From assembly GCA_963732345.1 (NCBI GenBank), contig CAVSZI010000022.1, forward strand, positions 128,906 through 192,905: a DNA stretch of 64,000 nucleotides, read 5' to 3'. The notes under the pieces were generated by a model. The model was not told where the DNA came from and ran no database searches. It worked only from the letters and a program-made list of their open reading frames with translations. Shown here piece by piece: positions 1 through 8,540 of the stretch. The position numbers and the translations under genes are program-made. The DNA comes from Bog-532 sp963732345. GTDB taxonomy: Bacteria > Actinomycetota > Actinomycetes > Streptosporangiales > Streptosporangiaceae. Each line of letters begins with the position of its first letter. The stretch's first letter is position 1.

Positions 1-1
1 C

Positions 2-126
2 CGCAGGTTCGTCGAGCATCGGATCGCGGATAAACGGGTCCTGCGGCTCATCCAGAAATGGCTGAACGCGGGAGTGGTCGAGGACGGGTCGTGGTCGGCA
101 AGCGAGGAGGGAGCCCCGCAAGGTGG
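2..126 (+). pseudogene. Group II intron reverse transcriptase, internal N-terminal fragment
   Basis: The frame starting at base 2 reads as the part of a group II intron-encoded reverse transcriptase just before the catalytic domain, ending in the conserved GAPQGG block. The match is to the maturase-type RT family, which moves the intron by retrohoming. The fragment enters from the left edge of the window and stops exactly where a foreign transposase sequence begins. The natural continuation (SPLLANVYLHYV) resumes 1.5 kb downstream at 1627. The gene is therefore interrupted rather than simply truncated. Confidence 0.75.
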
Positions 127-1626
127 GCTGTGCGCACGTGCAGGACACGCTGCCGCAGGCGCCGCGACCGGAACCGGAGGCCGCTCACACGCAGGCCGCG
201 GAGCCGGAGCCGGAGGAGCAGCCCGGTCCCGGAGGGTCCGTGCCGCCGCAGCCAGCGGCGGACGCGGAGCGGCTCGCGGGGCCGGTACGTTCTCGTCCCG
301 GTACGCAGGGGCGATGCTGCTGCACGCGTTCGGGACGCGGGCTGGGGCCGGGGAGATTCTGCAGGCCGCCGCGGGCGAGGACGCCCGGCCCGGTGACGTG
401 GCGCTGCTGTCGGTGGTGAACTTGTGCTTCGCGCTGTGTGCGGCTAAGGCCGAGCAGTTCAAGCACCTGCCCGGCGCCGAGGCCGGGCCGCTGGCCGGGC
501 TGTCCCGGCTCCCAGTCCTGCGGACGCTGTGCCCGCGGCTGGCCGCGATCGCGGATCGCACCGATCCGCTGCAGGTGCAGCGGATGTTCGCCTCGGCGAT
601 GCTGGCCGCCAACTCGGTCCTGTCCGGGGTGTATTACTTCGATGACCACTTCGTCCCCTACACCGGCGCCAAGCCCCGCCGAAGGGGTGGAACAACAAGC
701 GGGGCCGGGCGGAAAGGGGCCTCGCGGACACCCACGTCACCGCCCACGACGGGCGGGCGGTCTCTCGTGTCCGGGGAACCGTCCGGGCTCACCGTCACTT
801 TGCCGAAGGCGCTGTCCGAGCTGAAGAAAGCCGCCGCCCGCGGCGCGACGATCATGGTCGGGTTAGACCGCGGCGGCGCCTACCCGCAGGTCTTCACGCA
901 CTGCCGCGAGCAGGACGTGCACTGGGTCACCTACCGCCCGCGCTGCTCGCGGTCCCCGCCGCGCTGCCGGTCATCACCCCGGTGACCATCGGCGGCAAGA
1001 AGCGGCAGGTCGCCTGGGCCGAGGAGAAAGCCCAGCTCAAGGACTACGGCGAGGCCCGTCAGCTCACCCTGTTCGAACACGGCAAGGTCGTGCTGCAGAT
1101 CCTGACCTCCGACTTCGATCGTGCCCGGCGGACATCCTGTGCTTGCTGAAGTCACGGTGGCGGGAGGAGAACTTCCTCAAGTACGCGGCGGTGAACTACG
1201 GCATCGACAAGATCTGCGATTACGCCGCCGAGATCACGGTGAACACCAAGATAACCGCGAACCCGGCACGCAAGGCCGCGAACGCCGCCGTGCGCGACGC
1301 GGAGAAGAACCTGGCCGCCGCCGAGCGCGCTCTGGCCGCGCTGCTCGCCGACCCCGGCACCACCGCCGCAGCCAAGCAAGGCGATCCCGGACGCGAACCA
1401 CGCGATCACCGCCGCGCGGAAGAAACTGCAGGCAGCGACCGCCGCCCGGGACCAGGTTCCCGCGAAACTGCCGGCAGACCAGATCGACCCCGAGGCCCGG
1501 ATCGCGGTCCGCGCGCGGGACGGCGGGGCCTGCAGATGGTGCTCCGGCTGCTCGCCCACAACGCCGAGCACTGGCTGTCCAGCCAGCTCAACGCCTACCT
1601 GCGCGACGACGACGAATATCGGGGCC
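127..1626 (+). pseudogene. Decayed DDE-type transposase inserted inside the group II intron RT
   Basis: Three successive frames give pieces of one transposase. Residues around YYFDDHFVPYTGAKP come from about 600-680, then LDRGGAYPQVFTHCREQDVHW from about 860-930, then SRWREENFLKYAAVNYGIDK from about 1150-1215 followed by an Ala-rich coiled coil. Frame changes near 680-780 and 960-1140 break the gene. The 3' part stops at DDDEYRG where the RT resumes. I recognise a DDE-type transposase but cannot name the IS family. Terminal repeats were not resolved, so the edges are set by where RT similarity stops and restarts. Confidence 0.6.
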
Positions 1627-2328
1627 AGCGCATCCCCCCTGCTCGCCAACGTCTACCTGCACTACGTCTTTGATCTGTGGGCCCGGCACTGGCGGAATCG
1701 GCAAGCTCATGGTGATGTGATCATCGTGCGTTTCGCCGACGACATTGTTGCCGGTTTTCAGCATCGTTCTGACGCCGAGCGGTTCCATGCGGACCTGGTG
1801 GAACGTTTCGCCAGGTTCTGCCTGGAGCTCAACGCCGAGAAGACCCGCCTGGTCGAGTTCGGGCGGTTCGCCGCCGAGAACCGCAGGCGGCGCGGCCTCG
1901 GCCGGCCCGAGACGTTCTCATTCCTCGGCTTCACGCACATGTGCGGGAAGACCCGGGCGGGACGGTTCGCGCTGCGGCGCAAGACGATCGCGAAGAGAAT
2001 GGCGGCCAAGCTGCGCGAGGTGAACGCCTTGCTCATGCAACGCCGTCACTGGCCCATCCCGGAGCAGGGACAGTGGCTGGGCAGCGTGGTGCGCGGGTAC
2101 ATCGCGTACTACGCGGTTCCCGGCAACATCCATGCCGTGTCGGCATTCCGAAAACAGGTCACGCGGCACTGGGGCCGGGCGCTGCGGCGCCGCAGCCAGC
2201 GCCACCGGGTGACCTGGGAGCGGATGAGCCGACTCGAAGCACGGTGGCTCCCTCCCGCCCGCATCACGCATCCCTGGCCGAACATCCGATTCGACGCCCG
2301 TACCCAAGGTAGGAGCCCAGTGCGCTAG
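1627..2328 (+). pseudogene. Group II intron reverse transcriptase/maturase, C-terminal fragment
   Basis: The open frame resumes with ASPLLANVYLHYVFDLW and carries the RT catalytic motif FADD at about 1735-1746. The maturase (X) region follows and ends with a basic tail (RLEARWLPPARITHPWP, about 2230-2280) typical of bacterial group II intron proteins. No HNH endonuclease domain is visible after it. Together with the fragment at 2-126 it would form one RT if the intervening transposase were removed, so the protein is not made as a unit here. A retron RT is unlikely because the C-terminal half is maturase-like and no msr/msd structure was seen. Confidence 0.75.
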
Positions 2329-2385
2329 CAGTGCTCGCTGGGATCTGTGCGGGGGGCCGCCTGCAAGGGCGGTCCCTACCGCGAT
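2312..2385 (+). ncRNA. Group II intron 3' end, probable domains V and VI
   Basis: Immediately after the RT stop, GAGCCCAG pairs with CTGGGATC around a short GC stem-loop, giving the shape of ribozyme domain V. A second G/C-rich hairpin follows and ends in CCCTACCGCGAT, as at the 3' end of many actinobacterial group II introns. One mismatch in the basal stem suggests decay. The assignment rests on position and hand-drawn pairing only; a covariance-model search would settle it. Confidence 0.5.
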
Positions 2386-2486
2386 TGACAATCGCGCTGA
2401 ACAATCGCGAACTACGACGGACGCCAGCGCACCTGATCATCCTGGCAGGAAGCCAGAAACGTACTGGCCATCGGCTTATCAATATT

Positions 2487-2531
2487 GCCTTACAAGCGAG
2501 GGGTCACTGGTTCGAACCCAGTTGCGCCCAC
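2487..2531 (+). repeat. tRNA 3'-half repeat, copy 1 (att-like)
   Basis: These 45 bases are identical to 6281-6325. They look like the 3' half of a tRNA: anticodon loop CTTACAA (anticodon TAC, valine), a T-arm with loop TTCGAAC and an acceptor strand TGCGCCC. No matching 5' half lies upstream, so this is not a working tRNA gene. Duplicated tRNA 3' ends are what site-specific integrases leave at attachment sites. An IS701-type element is inserted directly after this copy. Confidence 0.7.
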
Positions 2532-2534
2532 TAG

Positions 2535-4065
2535 TACTACAACAGCGCTTTGAGATGTCCGGTCCGGCGGGCGTAATGCGACTTCCGGGCGCTGGCCTGG
2601 CGGCGGCGTCGCCAGGCTGACCAATGCTCGTGGAACTCCTCAGCGCGGATGACCCTGGTGTGCAGATTGAACAGGCGGCGGGTCTCGGCGGCGGTCAGCG
2701 GGATCATCGCACGCCGGGTTTCATCTGTTATGACCGGCGGAGGGCTGTATGTCCTCGGCGGCGCGAAAAGTTGTCCACAGGTATCAGGACCCCTTTTTAA
2801 CCGGGTCGCCGCTGGCGTTCCCTCAGGCAGGGAACGGTTCGGGCGGGCCGTGTCCGGGGCGGCGGGCGCGGGCGGTGACGGCGAGGAACGCGTGCGCCAG
2901 CATGGACAAGGTGATGTGCCGGTACCAGGCGCGGTACCTGCGGACCTGGTAGTGGTCCAGGCCGGTCTCGTTCTTCGCCTCAGCGAAGCAGTCTTCCACT
3001 GCCCACCTGGCGCCCGCGACGGCCACCAGCTCGGGCAGCGTCACCGGCCGGGGTGAGTGGCACAGGAAATACGCCAGCTCAAGGTCGCCTTTCTCGCCCG
3101 GGTGCAGCGACCGGCGGGCCAGCAGCCACAGATCCGCGCTGGCAGTCCCGATGAGCGCCCAGTCATACAGCCGCGGTCCCTTGGACCCGTCGGCGCAGCT
3201 CAGCCGCTGCCACCCGGCCGAGGGCACCAGGGCCGCCAGCGCGTCCGCGCGCCGCAGGCCGGCCGGGACGGCGATCATCTCATCGCAGGCCACGGCCAGC
3301 ACGTAGCTGATCTCCTCCTTCTCCAGCCATTCGCGTAGCCCGGGGTTGCCGCCGTAGACCTCATCCCCGGCCACCCAGGAAAACGGCACCCCGGCGTGCA
3401 CGGCACGCTCGATCATCTGCCGGGCCAGCTGCGGTTTCGTCGCGAACGCCACGTCATCGCCGATCCCGGCAGCCCTGCACCGATCCCGGTCCTCGGCCCA
3501 TTTCTTCGGCAGGTACAGCTCCCGGTCGATCAGCGCCCTGCTCCCGTCCGGCGCGGCGTACGCCAGGAACACCCCCACCTGGCAGTTCTCCACCCGCCCC
3601 GCTGTCCCGGTATACATGCGGGCCACCCCCGCCGACATCCTGCCCTTCTTGAGGAACCCCGTCTCATCAACCGCCAGCACCGCGCCCGCATCACCTAGGT
3701 TCCGCGTCACGTACCGGCGCACCGCGTCCCGGCAGGCGTCCTCATCCCACGGCGAGAAGTTCAGCAGCCGCTGCATCCCATCCGGCGACACGTCGCCCGC
3801 GAACTCCGCCAGCGACCAGGAGTTCTTCCGCTCCTGATGCGACAGCAGCCCCAGCAGGTACGCCCGCCCGTGCCTGCGCACCGCCGCGTTGGCGAAAACC
3901 CCGGCGGCCTGCGCGAACATCTCATTGAACGACTCTGACCACGCAGCATGCCCGTCCCCGGCCCGCACCCGCACGTCATCCACGACAGCCAGCATGCCCG
4001 CAAGCCTCGCCGGCCAGCACCGTCAGATCACGCAGCCACGCCGATCACGGCACGCTGTTGTAGTA
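2535..4065. mobile_element. IS701-family insertion sequence
   Basis: The 1,531-bp element is bounded by inverted repeats TACTACAACAGCG and its complement, each flanked by CTAG (2531-2534 and 4066-4069). This matches the 4-bp YTAR-type target duplication known for IS701 elements. It carries one transposase gene on the minus strand. About 270 bp between the transposase stop and the left end encode an out-of-frame transposase tail. The insertion separates tRNA-like repeat copy 1 from a third degenerate tRNA-end sequence. Confidence 0.8.
2823..3995 (-). CDS. IS701-family DDE transposase
   Basis: The 390-residue protein has the DDE-type layout of IS701 transposases: VDETGF (first Asp), GDEVYG (second Asp) and a downstream WAVEDCFAEAKNETGLD block with the catalytic Glu. 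It cuts and pastes the surrounding element at the 13-bp inverted repeats. The gene stops at PPEPFPA, but a typical IS701 C-terminal tail (HWSAWRRRRQARARKSHY) is present in another frame, ending at 2537. A small indel has probably shortened the protein, and activity is uncertain. Confidence 0.85.
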   Translation of the reverse strand: MLAVVDDVRVRAGDGHAAWSESFNEMFAQAAGVFANAAVRRHGRAYLLGLLSHQERKNSWSLAEFAGDVSPDGMQRLLNFSPWDEDACRDAVRRYVTRNLGDAGAVLAVDETGFLKKGRMSAGVARMYTGTAGRVENCQVGVFLAYAAPDGSRALIDRELYLPKKWAEDRDRCRAAGIGDDVAFATKPQLARQMIERAVHAGVPFSWVAGDEVYGGNPGLREWLEKEEISYVLAVACDEMIAVPAGLRRADALAALVPSAGWQRLSCADGSKGPRLYDWALIGTASADLWLLARRSLHPGEKGDLELAYFLCHSPRPVTLPELVAVAGARWAVEDCFAEAKNETGLDHYQVRRYRAWYRHITLSMLAHAFLAVTARARRPGHGPPEPFPA

Positions 4066-4071
4066 CTAGCT

Positions 4072-4097
4072 AGTTCGAACCAGTGGCGCCCACTCGG
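4072..4097 (+). repeat. Degenerate third tRNA 3'-end sequence
   Basis: Directly after the IS701 element the sequence reads AGTTCGAACC then AGTGGCGCCCAC. This is a shortened, mutated relative of the T-arm and acceptor strand in the 45-bp repeats at 2487 and 6281. It suggests that more than one integration event used the same tRNA 3' end. It is too short to be a gene. Confidence 0.4.
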
Positions 4098-4140
4098 TCG
4101 GAGGATGCCGCTGACGTGCAGATAGTGAGTGCAGGACCTG

Positions 4141-4389
4141 CTAGCCAGCCCAGGTGATGTCGAGGATGATGACTTTACTGGTGCCGTCGTTTATTAAGTA
4201 GGTGATCAAGCCCGCTTCGCCGAAATCTGCGCGCCTGACGTAGGGGTCGCTCGTCGGGAAGGTCCGGAGCGGGTCGTCGGGGTAGTCGATGACATCGGAC
4301 ATGACTTGGATGAGGCTGTCGAATGCCTGCTCCGGGAGCCCGTGCAACTGTTTCAGTGCCCGGCCGCTCAGTTCGGCGCGGTAGGTCAC
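4141..4389 (-). CDS. RelE/ParE-type toxin
   Basis: The 82-residue protein has the RelE/ParE pattern: an N-terminal Tyr/Arg strand, a helix with KQLHGLPEQA, and a C-terminal strand pair ending IILDITWAG. Such toxins are mRNA interferases or gyrase poisons; the sequence does not say which. It starts with GTG at 4389, overlapping the stop of the upstream antitoxin gene by four bases (GTGA), so the two are translationally coupled. The order is antitoxin first, toxin second. Confidence 0.7.
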   Translation of the reverse strand: MTYRAELSGRALKQLHGLPEQAFDSLIQVMSDVIDYPDDPLRTFPTSDPYVRRADFGEAGLITYLINDGTSKVIILDITWAG

Positions 4390-4688
4390 TGACGGTTCCT
4401 GGCCGCGACTCGTTCAGCCCAGTCCGGGATCGCATCGGTGACCGGCACCGTCGCAGCCGTTCCGGCACGGGCGGCTGCGAGTTCCTCGTAGTACCCCGGG
4501 TGTACGGCGGCGATCGCGGCCAGGCTCCACACGTGGAGAAGGCGCCGCAATTGCTGGTAACCGGCGGGATTGTGCGCGGAATCGACCGCTTGGTGGTACT
4601 GGCGGAGGAACTCCTCATGCTCTTGTTCGGGGAGATCTCTCAGGATCACCAGCGGATCGGCGGGATCTTCCGTCGGCTGTGCCGTCAC
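4386..4688 (-). CDS. Putative antitoxin upstream of the RelE/ParE-type toxin
   Basis: This 100-residue protein has no motif I can name. GTG at 4688 is chosen because it removes an Arg-rich, low-complexity N-terminus. The protein is acidic at the start (EDPADPLVILRDLPEQEHEEF) and mostly helical after that. Its role is inferred from the four-base overlap with the toxin gene and the usual antitoxin-toxin order. It could instead be an unrelated small protein, but small size and coupling favour the antitoxin reading. Confidence 0.55.
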   Translation of the reverse strand: MTAQPTEDPADPLVILRDLPEQEHEEFLRQYHQAVDSAHNPAGYQQLRRLLHVWSLAAIAAVHPGYYEELAAARAGTAATVPVTDAIPDWAERVAARNRQ

Positions 4689-4937
4689 GGGACTCAGCCT
4701 ACGCCTGCCCGCCATGCGAAGCCTGCCTGCCGCGCGGGCCTGGACGCAGACGCCACAGGTACGGTCCGGGCCATCCCGACTGCACCTGTCCAGCCGCTTC
4801 AACCTCGGGCCTGCCTCGTGTGACGGGTGAACTGATTAGCAAGGCTAACGGAAGTTCGGGGAGCCAAATGGGGAGCTGGACCGTACCCGCTTCGGTGGAC
4901 ACTCGTTTAGCTGCCCGATTCGTCGGGAGAGCGAGAA

Positions 4938-5258
4938 ATGGGTTCGACACGCCGCGCATTTACGCCGGAGTACAAGGCTCAGTCGGTAGCTTTCGTCATT
5001 GACGGCGGCCGTTCGGTTGCTGAGGTCGCCCGTAACATCGGCGTCCATGAGATGACTCTTGGCAAGTGGGTGAAGGTGGCACGAGATGCCGCGGAGTCCG
5101 GGAAGAATCCGGATGCGCCGCTGGGTGAGTCGGAGCGGGCCGAGCTGGCCCGGCTGCGGGCTGAGTCCAGGGATGATAAGTCCACGATCGCCGAGCTGCG
5201 GATGCAGGTGGAGTTCGCAAAAAAAGTGGCGACCTGGTTCGCGAAAGGCAGTCAGTAA
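4938..5258 (+). CDS. IS3 transposase orfA (HTH subunit)
   Basis: This 106-residue protein has an HTH_Tnp_1-type helix-turn-helix (RRAFTPEYKAQSVAFV, then VAEVARNIGVHEMTLGKWV) and a C-terminal leucine-rich coiled coil. It binds the element ends. The frame contains AAAAAAA at 5219-5225. A -1 slip there joins orfA to orfB and would make the full OrfAB transposase. Without the slip translation ends at 5258. ATG at 4938 follows GGGAGAGCGAGAA. Confidence 0.9.
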   Translation: MGSTRRAFTPEYKAQSVAFVIDGGRSVAEVARNIGVHEMTLGKWVKVARDAAESGKNPDAPLGESERAELARLRAESRDDKSTIAELRMQVEFAKKVATWFAKGSQ

Positions 5259-5302
5259 GATTCGCTGCTATCGCGGGCTGGGCTGATTCGGATGCTTACC
5301 CG

Positions 5303-6139
5303 GTGTCATTCATGTGTGCCTGGCTGGAAGTTTCCCGTTCCGGCTATTACGCCTGGCGGGGCGCGGAGCCGTCCCAGCGGTGGCGGGACGACGGGGCGCT
5401 CATCGCGGTGATGAAGAAGGTTTATGAGGAGGCGCGGGGCAATCCTGGGGTGCGCCGGATGCGCGCGGGCCTGGCGGCGCTGGGCCACCTGGTGTCGCAC
5501 AAGCGTGTCCACCGGCTGATGCAGGCCGCTGGCCTGCGCGGGCGGCATCCGAGGGCGTGGAAGCGGACCACCATCGGCGGGGACCGGCCGGTCCCGGCCC
5601 CGGACCTGATCGGCCGGGATTTCACCGCCGCCGCGCCCGATGCGAAGTGGTGCGGCGACGTCACCTACATAAAAACATGGGATGGGTGGGCTTATCTCGC
5701 GACCGTCATTGACCTTTATTCACGCAAGGTAATTGGCTGGGCTGTCGCCGCGCACATGCGGGCCAGCCTGGTCACCGCCGCGCTCGATATGGCTATCGCC
5801 GCCCGGAAGCCGTCAGCCGGTGTGATATTTCATTCTGACCGCGGCTGCCAGTATACGTCCTCGGTGTTCGATGCTTACTGCACGGAGAACAATATAAGGC
5901 GGTCCCTGGGACGGACGGGAATCTGCTATGATAATGCTGTATCGGAATCGTTCTTCGCGACGTACAAGAAAGAGCTGATCCACACCCGCCCATGGCCGAC
6001 GCTGGCGAACCTGGAAAAGGAGACGTCCGACTGGATCGGCAACTATTATAATCTGGTCCGGAGGCATTCGACGCTCGGGTACTTGACACCCGGGGAATAC
6101 GAACTAGGGTATAGGCAACTCAGTCAGCTGGCAGCCTAA
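5303..6139 (+). CDS. IS3 transposase orfB (rve integrase domain)
   Basis: This 278-residue IS3 catalytic subunit has an HTH_21 region (GNPGVRRMRAGLAALGHLV) and an rve/RNase H fold with DDE residues in DAKWCGDVTYIKT, FHSDRGCQYTS and SESFFATYKKEL. It lies in the -1 frame relative to orfA. Translation after a slip at 5219-5225 reads continuously through this ORF, so the working protein is likely the OrfAB fusion. No strong ribosome-binding site precedes the internal ATG at 5303. Confidence 0.9.
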   Translation: MSFMCAWLEVSRSGYYAWRGAEPSQRWRDDGALIAVMKKVYEEARGNPGVRRMRAGLAALGHLVSHKRVHRLMQAAGLRGRHPRAWKRTTIGGDRPVPAPDLIGRDFTAAAPDAKWCGDVTYIKTWDGWAYLATVIDLYSRKVIGWAVAAHMRASLVTAALDMAIAARKPSAGVIFHSDRGCQYTSSVFDAYCTENNIRRSLGRTGICYDNAVSESFFATYKKELIHTRPWPTLANLEKETSDWIGNYYNLVRRHSTLGYLTPGEYELGYRQLSQLAA

Positions 6140-6280
6140 TTCGGTGTCCATAAAAGCGGGAACACTCCAAGCCAACGGAGGCAGACGCCGGACGACGCAC
6201 AGCGACGTCTGGCGACAATCAGTCCAGCTAGCTGACGCTTCAGGCGACGGCAAGCGACCATCCTGCGACTGTAAGGTTGC

Positions 6281-6325
6281 GCCTTACAAGCGAGGGGTCA
6301 CTGGTTCGAACCCAGTTGCGCCCAC
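6281..6325 (+). repeat. tRNA 3'-half repeat, copy 2 (att-like)
   Basis: This copy is identical to 2487-2531 over 45 bases and is followed by CA, so its end reads ...GCCCACCA, a complete acceptor with CCA. No tRNA 5' half lies upstream. With copy 1 it bounds about 3.8 kb that includes the IS701 element, the RelE/ParE-type pair and IS3 copy 1. The interval looks like a small integrated segment or two stacked attachment sites. No integrase gene is seen between the repeats. Confidence 0.7.
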
Positions 6326-6492
6326 CAGACCAGATCGAACGCGAAGGCTCCTTCGTACCTGCTGCAGCTGCTCGCACATGGACTGGACAGAGCCAGGGCG
6401 ATGACCACACTAAATCTGGCGATCTCCTCACGATGGCGGGTAGAGTCGCGATAGCCGGTTCATCTGGACCGAGTAGATGTACGGTCCTGGTT

Positions 6493-6840
6493 CTACCCCG
6501 TGGTGAGGATGGCTGCCAGGTTGGCGATGATGCGCCTCGCCATCTCGGCTGACGTTAGATCGCCCCTCGTGATTACGAAGCAGCGAGCCTGATGGCTAAC
6601 GACCGCATTTATCTCGGCCCGCCGATGCCGAATGCGCTTGTCCTTCATGAGAATAGGCCAGCCGCGCCTTGCGGCCTCCTCGATCCACTCGGTGTCGGCG
6701 AACTGTTCGTCCGCAGGAATTCCGTAGTGTTCGGCCAACGTCACGACATTCCATCCGGCTGCCCGGAGCGCCTCGGGGACTGCTTTCCTACCGAGGCTGC
6801 GATCAAGGAAGAATTTAGGCAACTGCCCGAGTCGCAACAC
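6493..6840 (-). CDS. PIN-like toxin, VapC45 type
   Basis: The protein (about 115 residues from GTG 6840) has a DUF5615-like/PIN fold pattern: KFFLDRSLGRKAVPEAL at the start, DTEWIEEAARRGWPILMKDKRI in the middle and FVITRGDLTSAEM near the end, with the acidic residues expected of a PIN nuclease. Family members are ribonuclease toxins. It overlaps the end of the upstream DUF433 gene by about 26 bases, so the two are co-translated. An ATG further upstream (6906) would add Arg-rich sequence and is less likely. Confidence 0.7.
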   Translation of the reverse strand: MLRLGQLPKFFLDRSLGRKAVPEALRAAGWNVVTLAEHYGIPADEQFADTEWIEEAARRGWPILMKDKRIRHRRAEINAVVSHQARCFVITRGDLTSAEMARRIIANLAAILTTG

Positions 6841-7528
6841 GGATAGCGTCCTCGACGTCGTCGCGCGATAGTCCATACTCATCGGCCACCGCATCGACCG
6901 GCTCACCTGCGCGGAACAGATCGATCACGTCCTCAACGCTCGCTCCACCACGGGAGAATCGTGGTCGGCCGAATCCATGGTCCGGGTCGATGGTGACGTT
7001 CGCGACCCGGTACTGCGGGAGGCGGATTAGCTGTGCGTAACCGTCTACGGCGAAGTCGACTCGCTGGAGATAGGCTTGGACAACCTCGCTGAACACCCGC
7101 TGGTTGTTGCGTACAACGACCAGTTCACGGGCGGAGTCACCTTCTGGGGTATCGCCAGCGTGTGTGGCGTAGTCGAAAAGAACCTCGGCGCCGTCGGTAT
7201 ACAGCCGCCTGCTGGCCAGCGCATGCTCAAGCCCCAGCTCCGTGGCGAGCACTCCGATGGCTGGGCGTATACGCTGCATCGGCACACCAGCGCTGCGGAA
7301 CGCCGAGAGCGCGTATGCCTCGGCGAGACCGATGAAGGGCACCGCGGCATCCCCGGCATGCTGCGGACGGACTGCTGTGATGATGGGTTCGGCTGTCAGG
7401 AGGCGAGCGCCCGCCTTCGGTCGCTCATACCCGTACGCCCAAGTCGTCAGAGTCGATGGCGGGATCGAAAGGTAGCCAGCCGCTTCTCCTATGCCATACA
7501 GCAACGTTTCGAACCGGTCTACGCTCAT
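6815..7528 (-). CDS. DUF433 antitoxin, VapB45 type, with N-terminal MerR-like HTH
   Basis: The 237-residue protein starts at ATG 7528, which has GGAGGTGG six bases upstream. The N-terminus (GIGEAAGYLSIPPSTLTTW) is a MerR-like DNA-binding helix pair. The C-terminal 60 residues are a DUF433 domain (GGASVEDVIDLFRAGEPVDAVADEYGLSRDDVEDAI). DUF433 proteins of this architecture pair with PIN-like VapC45 toxins and usually repress their own operon. The toxin gene follows directly. The pair lies between the two IS3 copies. Confidence 0.75.
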   Translation of the reverse strand: MSVDRFETLLYGIGEAAGYLSIPPSTLTTWAYGYERPKAGARLLTAEPIITAVRPQHAGDAAVPFIGLAEAYALSAFRSAGVPMQRIRPAIGVLATELGLEHALASRRLYTDGAEVLFDYATHAGDTPEGDSARELVVVRNNQRVFSEVVQAYLQRVDFAVDGYAQLIRLPQYRVANVTIDPDHGFGRPRFSRGGASVEDVIDLFRAGEPVDAVADEYGLSRDDVEDAIRVATRAVA

Positions 7529-7659
7529 AGCCCACCTCCAACCACGCTCGACGGGGTGCAGATCCGTCCTCATTGTGCCCCAGCAAGCATGCGACCTTAT
7601 GGAGAAACGCAGGCGGAGCGGACAGCACTTGGAGTGTTCCCGCTTTTATGGACACCGAA

Positions 7660-8496
7660 TTAGGCTGCCAGCTGACTGAGTTGCCTATACCCTAGTTCGT
7701 ATTCCCCGGGTGTCAAGTACCCGAGCGTCGAATGCCTCCGGACCAGATTATAATAGTTGCCGATCCAGTCGGACGTCTCCTTTTCCAGGTTCGCCAGCGT
7801 CGGCCATGGGCGGGTGTGGATCAGCTCTTTCTTGTACGTCGCGAAGAACGATTCCGATACAGCATTATCATAGCAGATTCCCGTCCGTCCCAGGGACCGC
7901 CTTATATTGTTCTCCGTGCAGTAAGCATCGAACACCGAGGACGTATACTGGCAGCCGCGGTCAGAATGAAATATCACACCGGCTGACGGCTTCCGGGCGG
8001 CGATAGCCATATCGAGCGCGGCGGTGACCAGGCTGGCCCGCATGTGCGCGGCGACAGCCCAGCCAATTACCTTGCGTGAATAAAGGTCAATGACGGTCGC
8101 GAGATAAGCCCACCCATCCCATGTTTTTATGTAGGTGACGTCGCCGCACCACTTCGCATCGGGCGCGGCGGCGGTGAAATCCCGGCCGATCAGGTCCGGG
8201 GCCGGGACCGGCCGGTCCCCGCCGATGGTGGTCCGCTTCCACGCCCTCGGATGCCGCCCGCGCAGGCCAGCGGCCTGCATCAGCCGGTGGACACGCTTGT
8301 GCGACACCAGGTGGCCCAGCGCCGCCAGGCCCGCGCGCATCCGGCGCACCCCAGGATTGCCCCGCGCCTCCTCATAAACCTTCTTCATCACCGCGATGAG
8401 CGCCCCGTCGTCCCGCCACCGCTGGGACGGCTCCGCGCCCCGCCAGGCGTAATAGCCGGAACGGGAAACTTCCAGCCAGGCACACATGAATGACAC
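7660..8496 (-). CDS. IS3 transposase orfB, copy 2
   Basis: The protein is residue-for-residue identical to the orfB product at 5303-6139, including the DDE blocks DAKWCGDVTYIKT, FHSDRGCQYTS and SESFFATYKKEL. Identity between copies implies recent transposition or gene conversion. Expression again depends on a -1 slip at the A7 run in orfA. Confidence 0.9.
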   Translation of the reverse strand: MSFMCAWLEVSRSGYYAWRGAEPSQRWRDDGALIAVMKKVYEEARGNPGVRRMRAGLAALGHLVSHKRVHRLMQAAGLRGRHPRAWKRTTIGGDRPVPAPDLIGRDFTAAAPDAKWCGDVTYIKTWDGWAYLATVIDLYSRKVIGWAVAAHMRASLVTAALDMAIAARKPSAGVIFHSDRGCQYTSSVFDAYCTENNIRRSLGRTGICYDNAVSESFFATYKKELIHTRPWPTLANLEKETSDWIGNYYNLVRRHSTLGYLTPGEYELGYRQLSQLAA

Positions 8497-8540
8497 CGGG
8501 TAAGCATCCGAATCAGCCCAGCCCGCGATAGCAGCGAATC

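Larger units (their letters stand above)
4877..6169 (+). mobile_element. IS3-family insertion sequence, copy 1 (1,293 bp)
   Basis: The ends are imperfect inverted repeats beginning TGGACCGTACCCGCTT on the left and, read inward, TGGAGTGTTCCCGCTT on the right. AGC sits immediately outside both ends (4874-4876 and 6170-6172), a 3-bp target duplication as expected for IS3. The element carries overlapping orfA and orfB with a slippery A7 run between them. A copy of the same length and identical encoded proteins lies at 7630-8922 in the opposite orientation. Confidence 0.9.

Noticed and set aside
2..2328. Retron or diversity-generating RT
   Set aside because: The C-terminal part is maturase-like and domain V/VI-like RNA follows; no msr/msd or template/variable repeats were seen.
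6144..6404. Short plus-strand ORF with RGVTGSNPVAPT
   Set aside because: This peptide is what a tRNA 3' end gives when translated; the stretch is the att-like tRNA repeat, not a gene.
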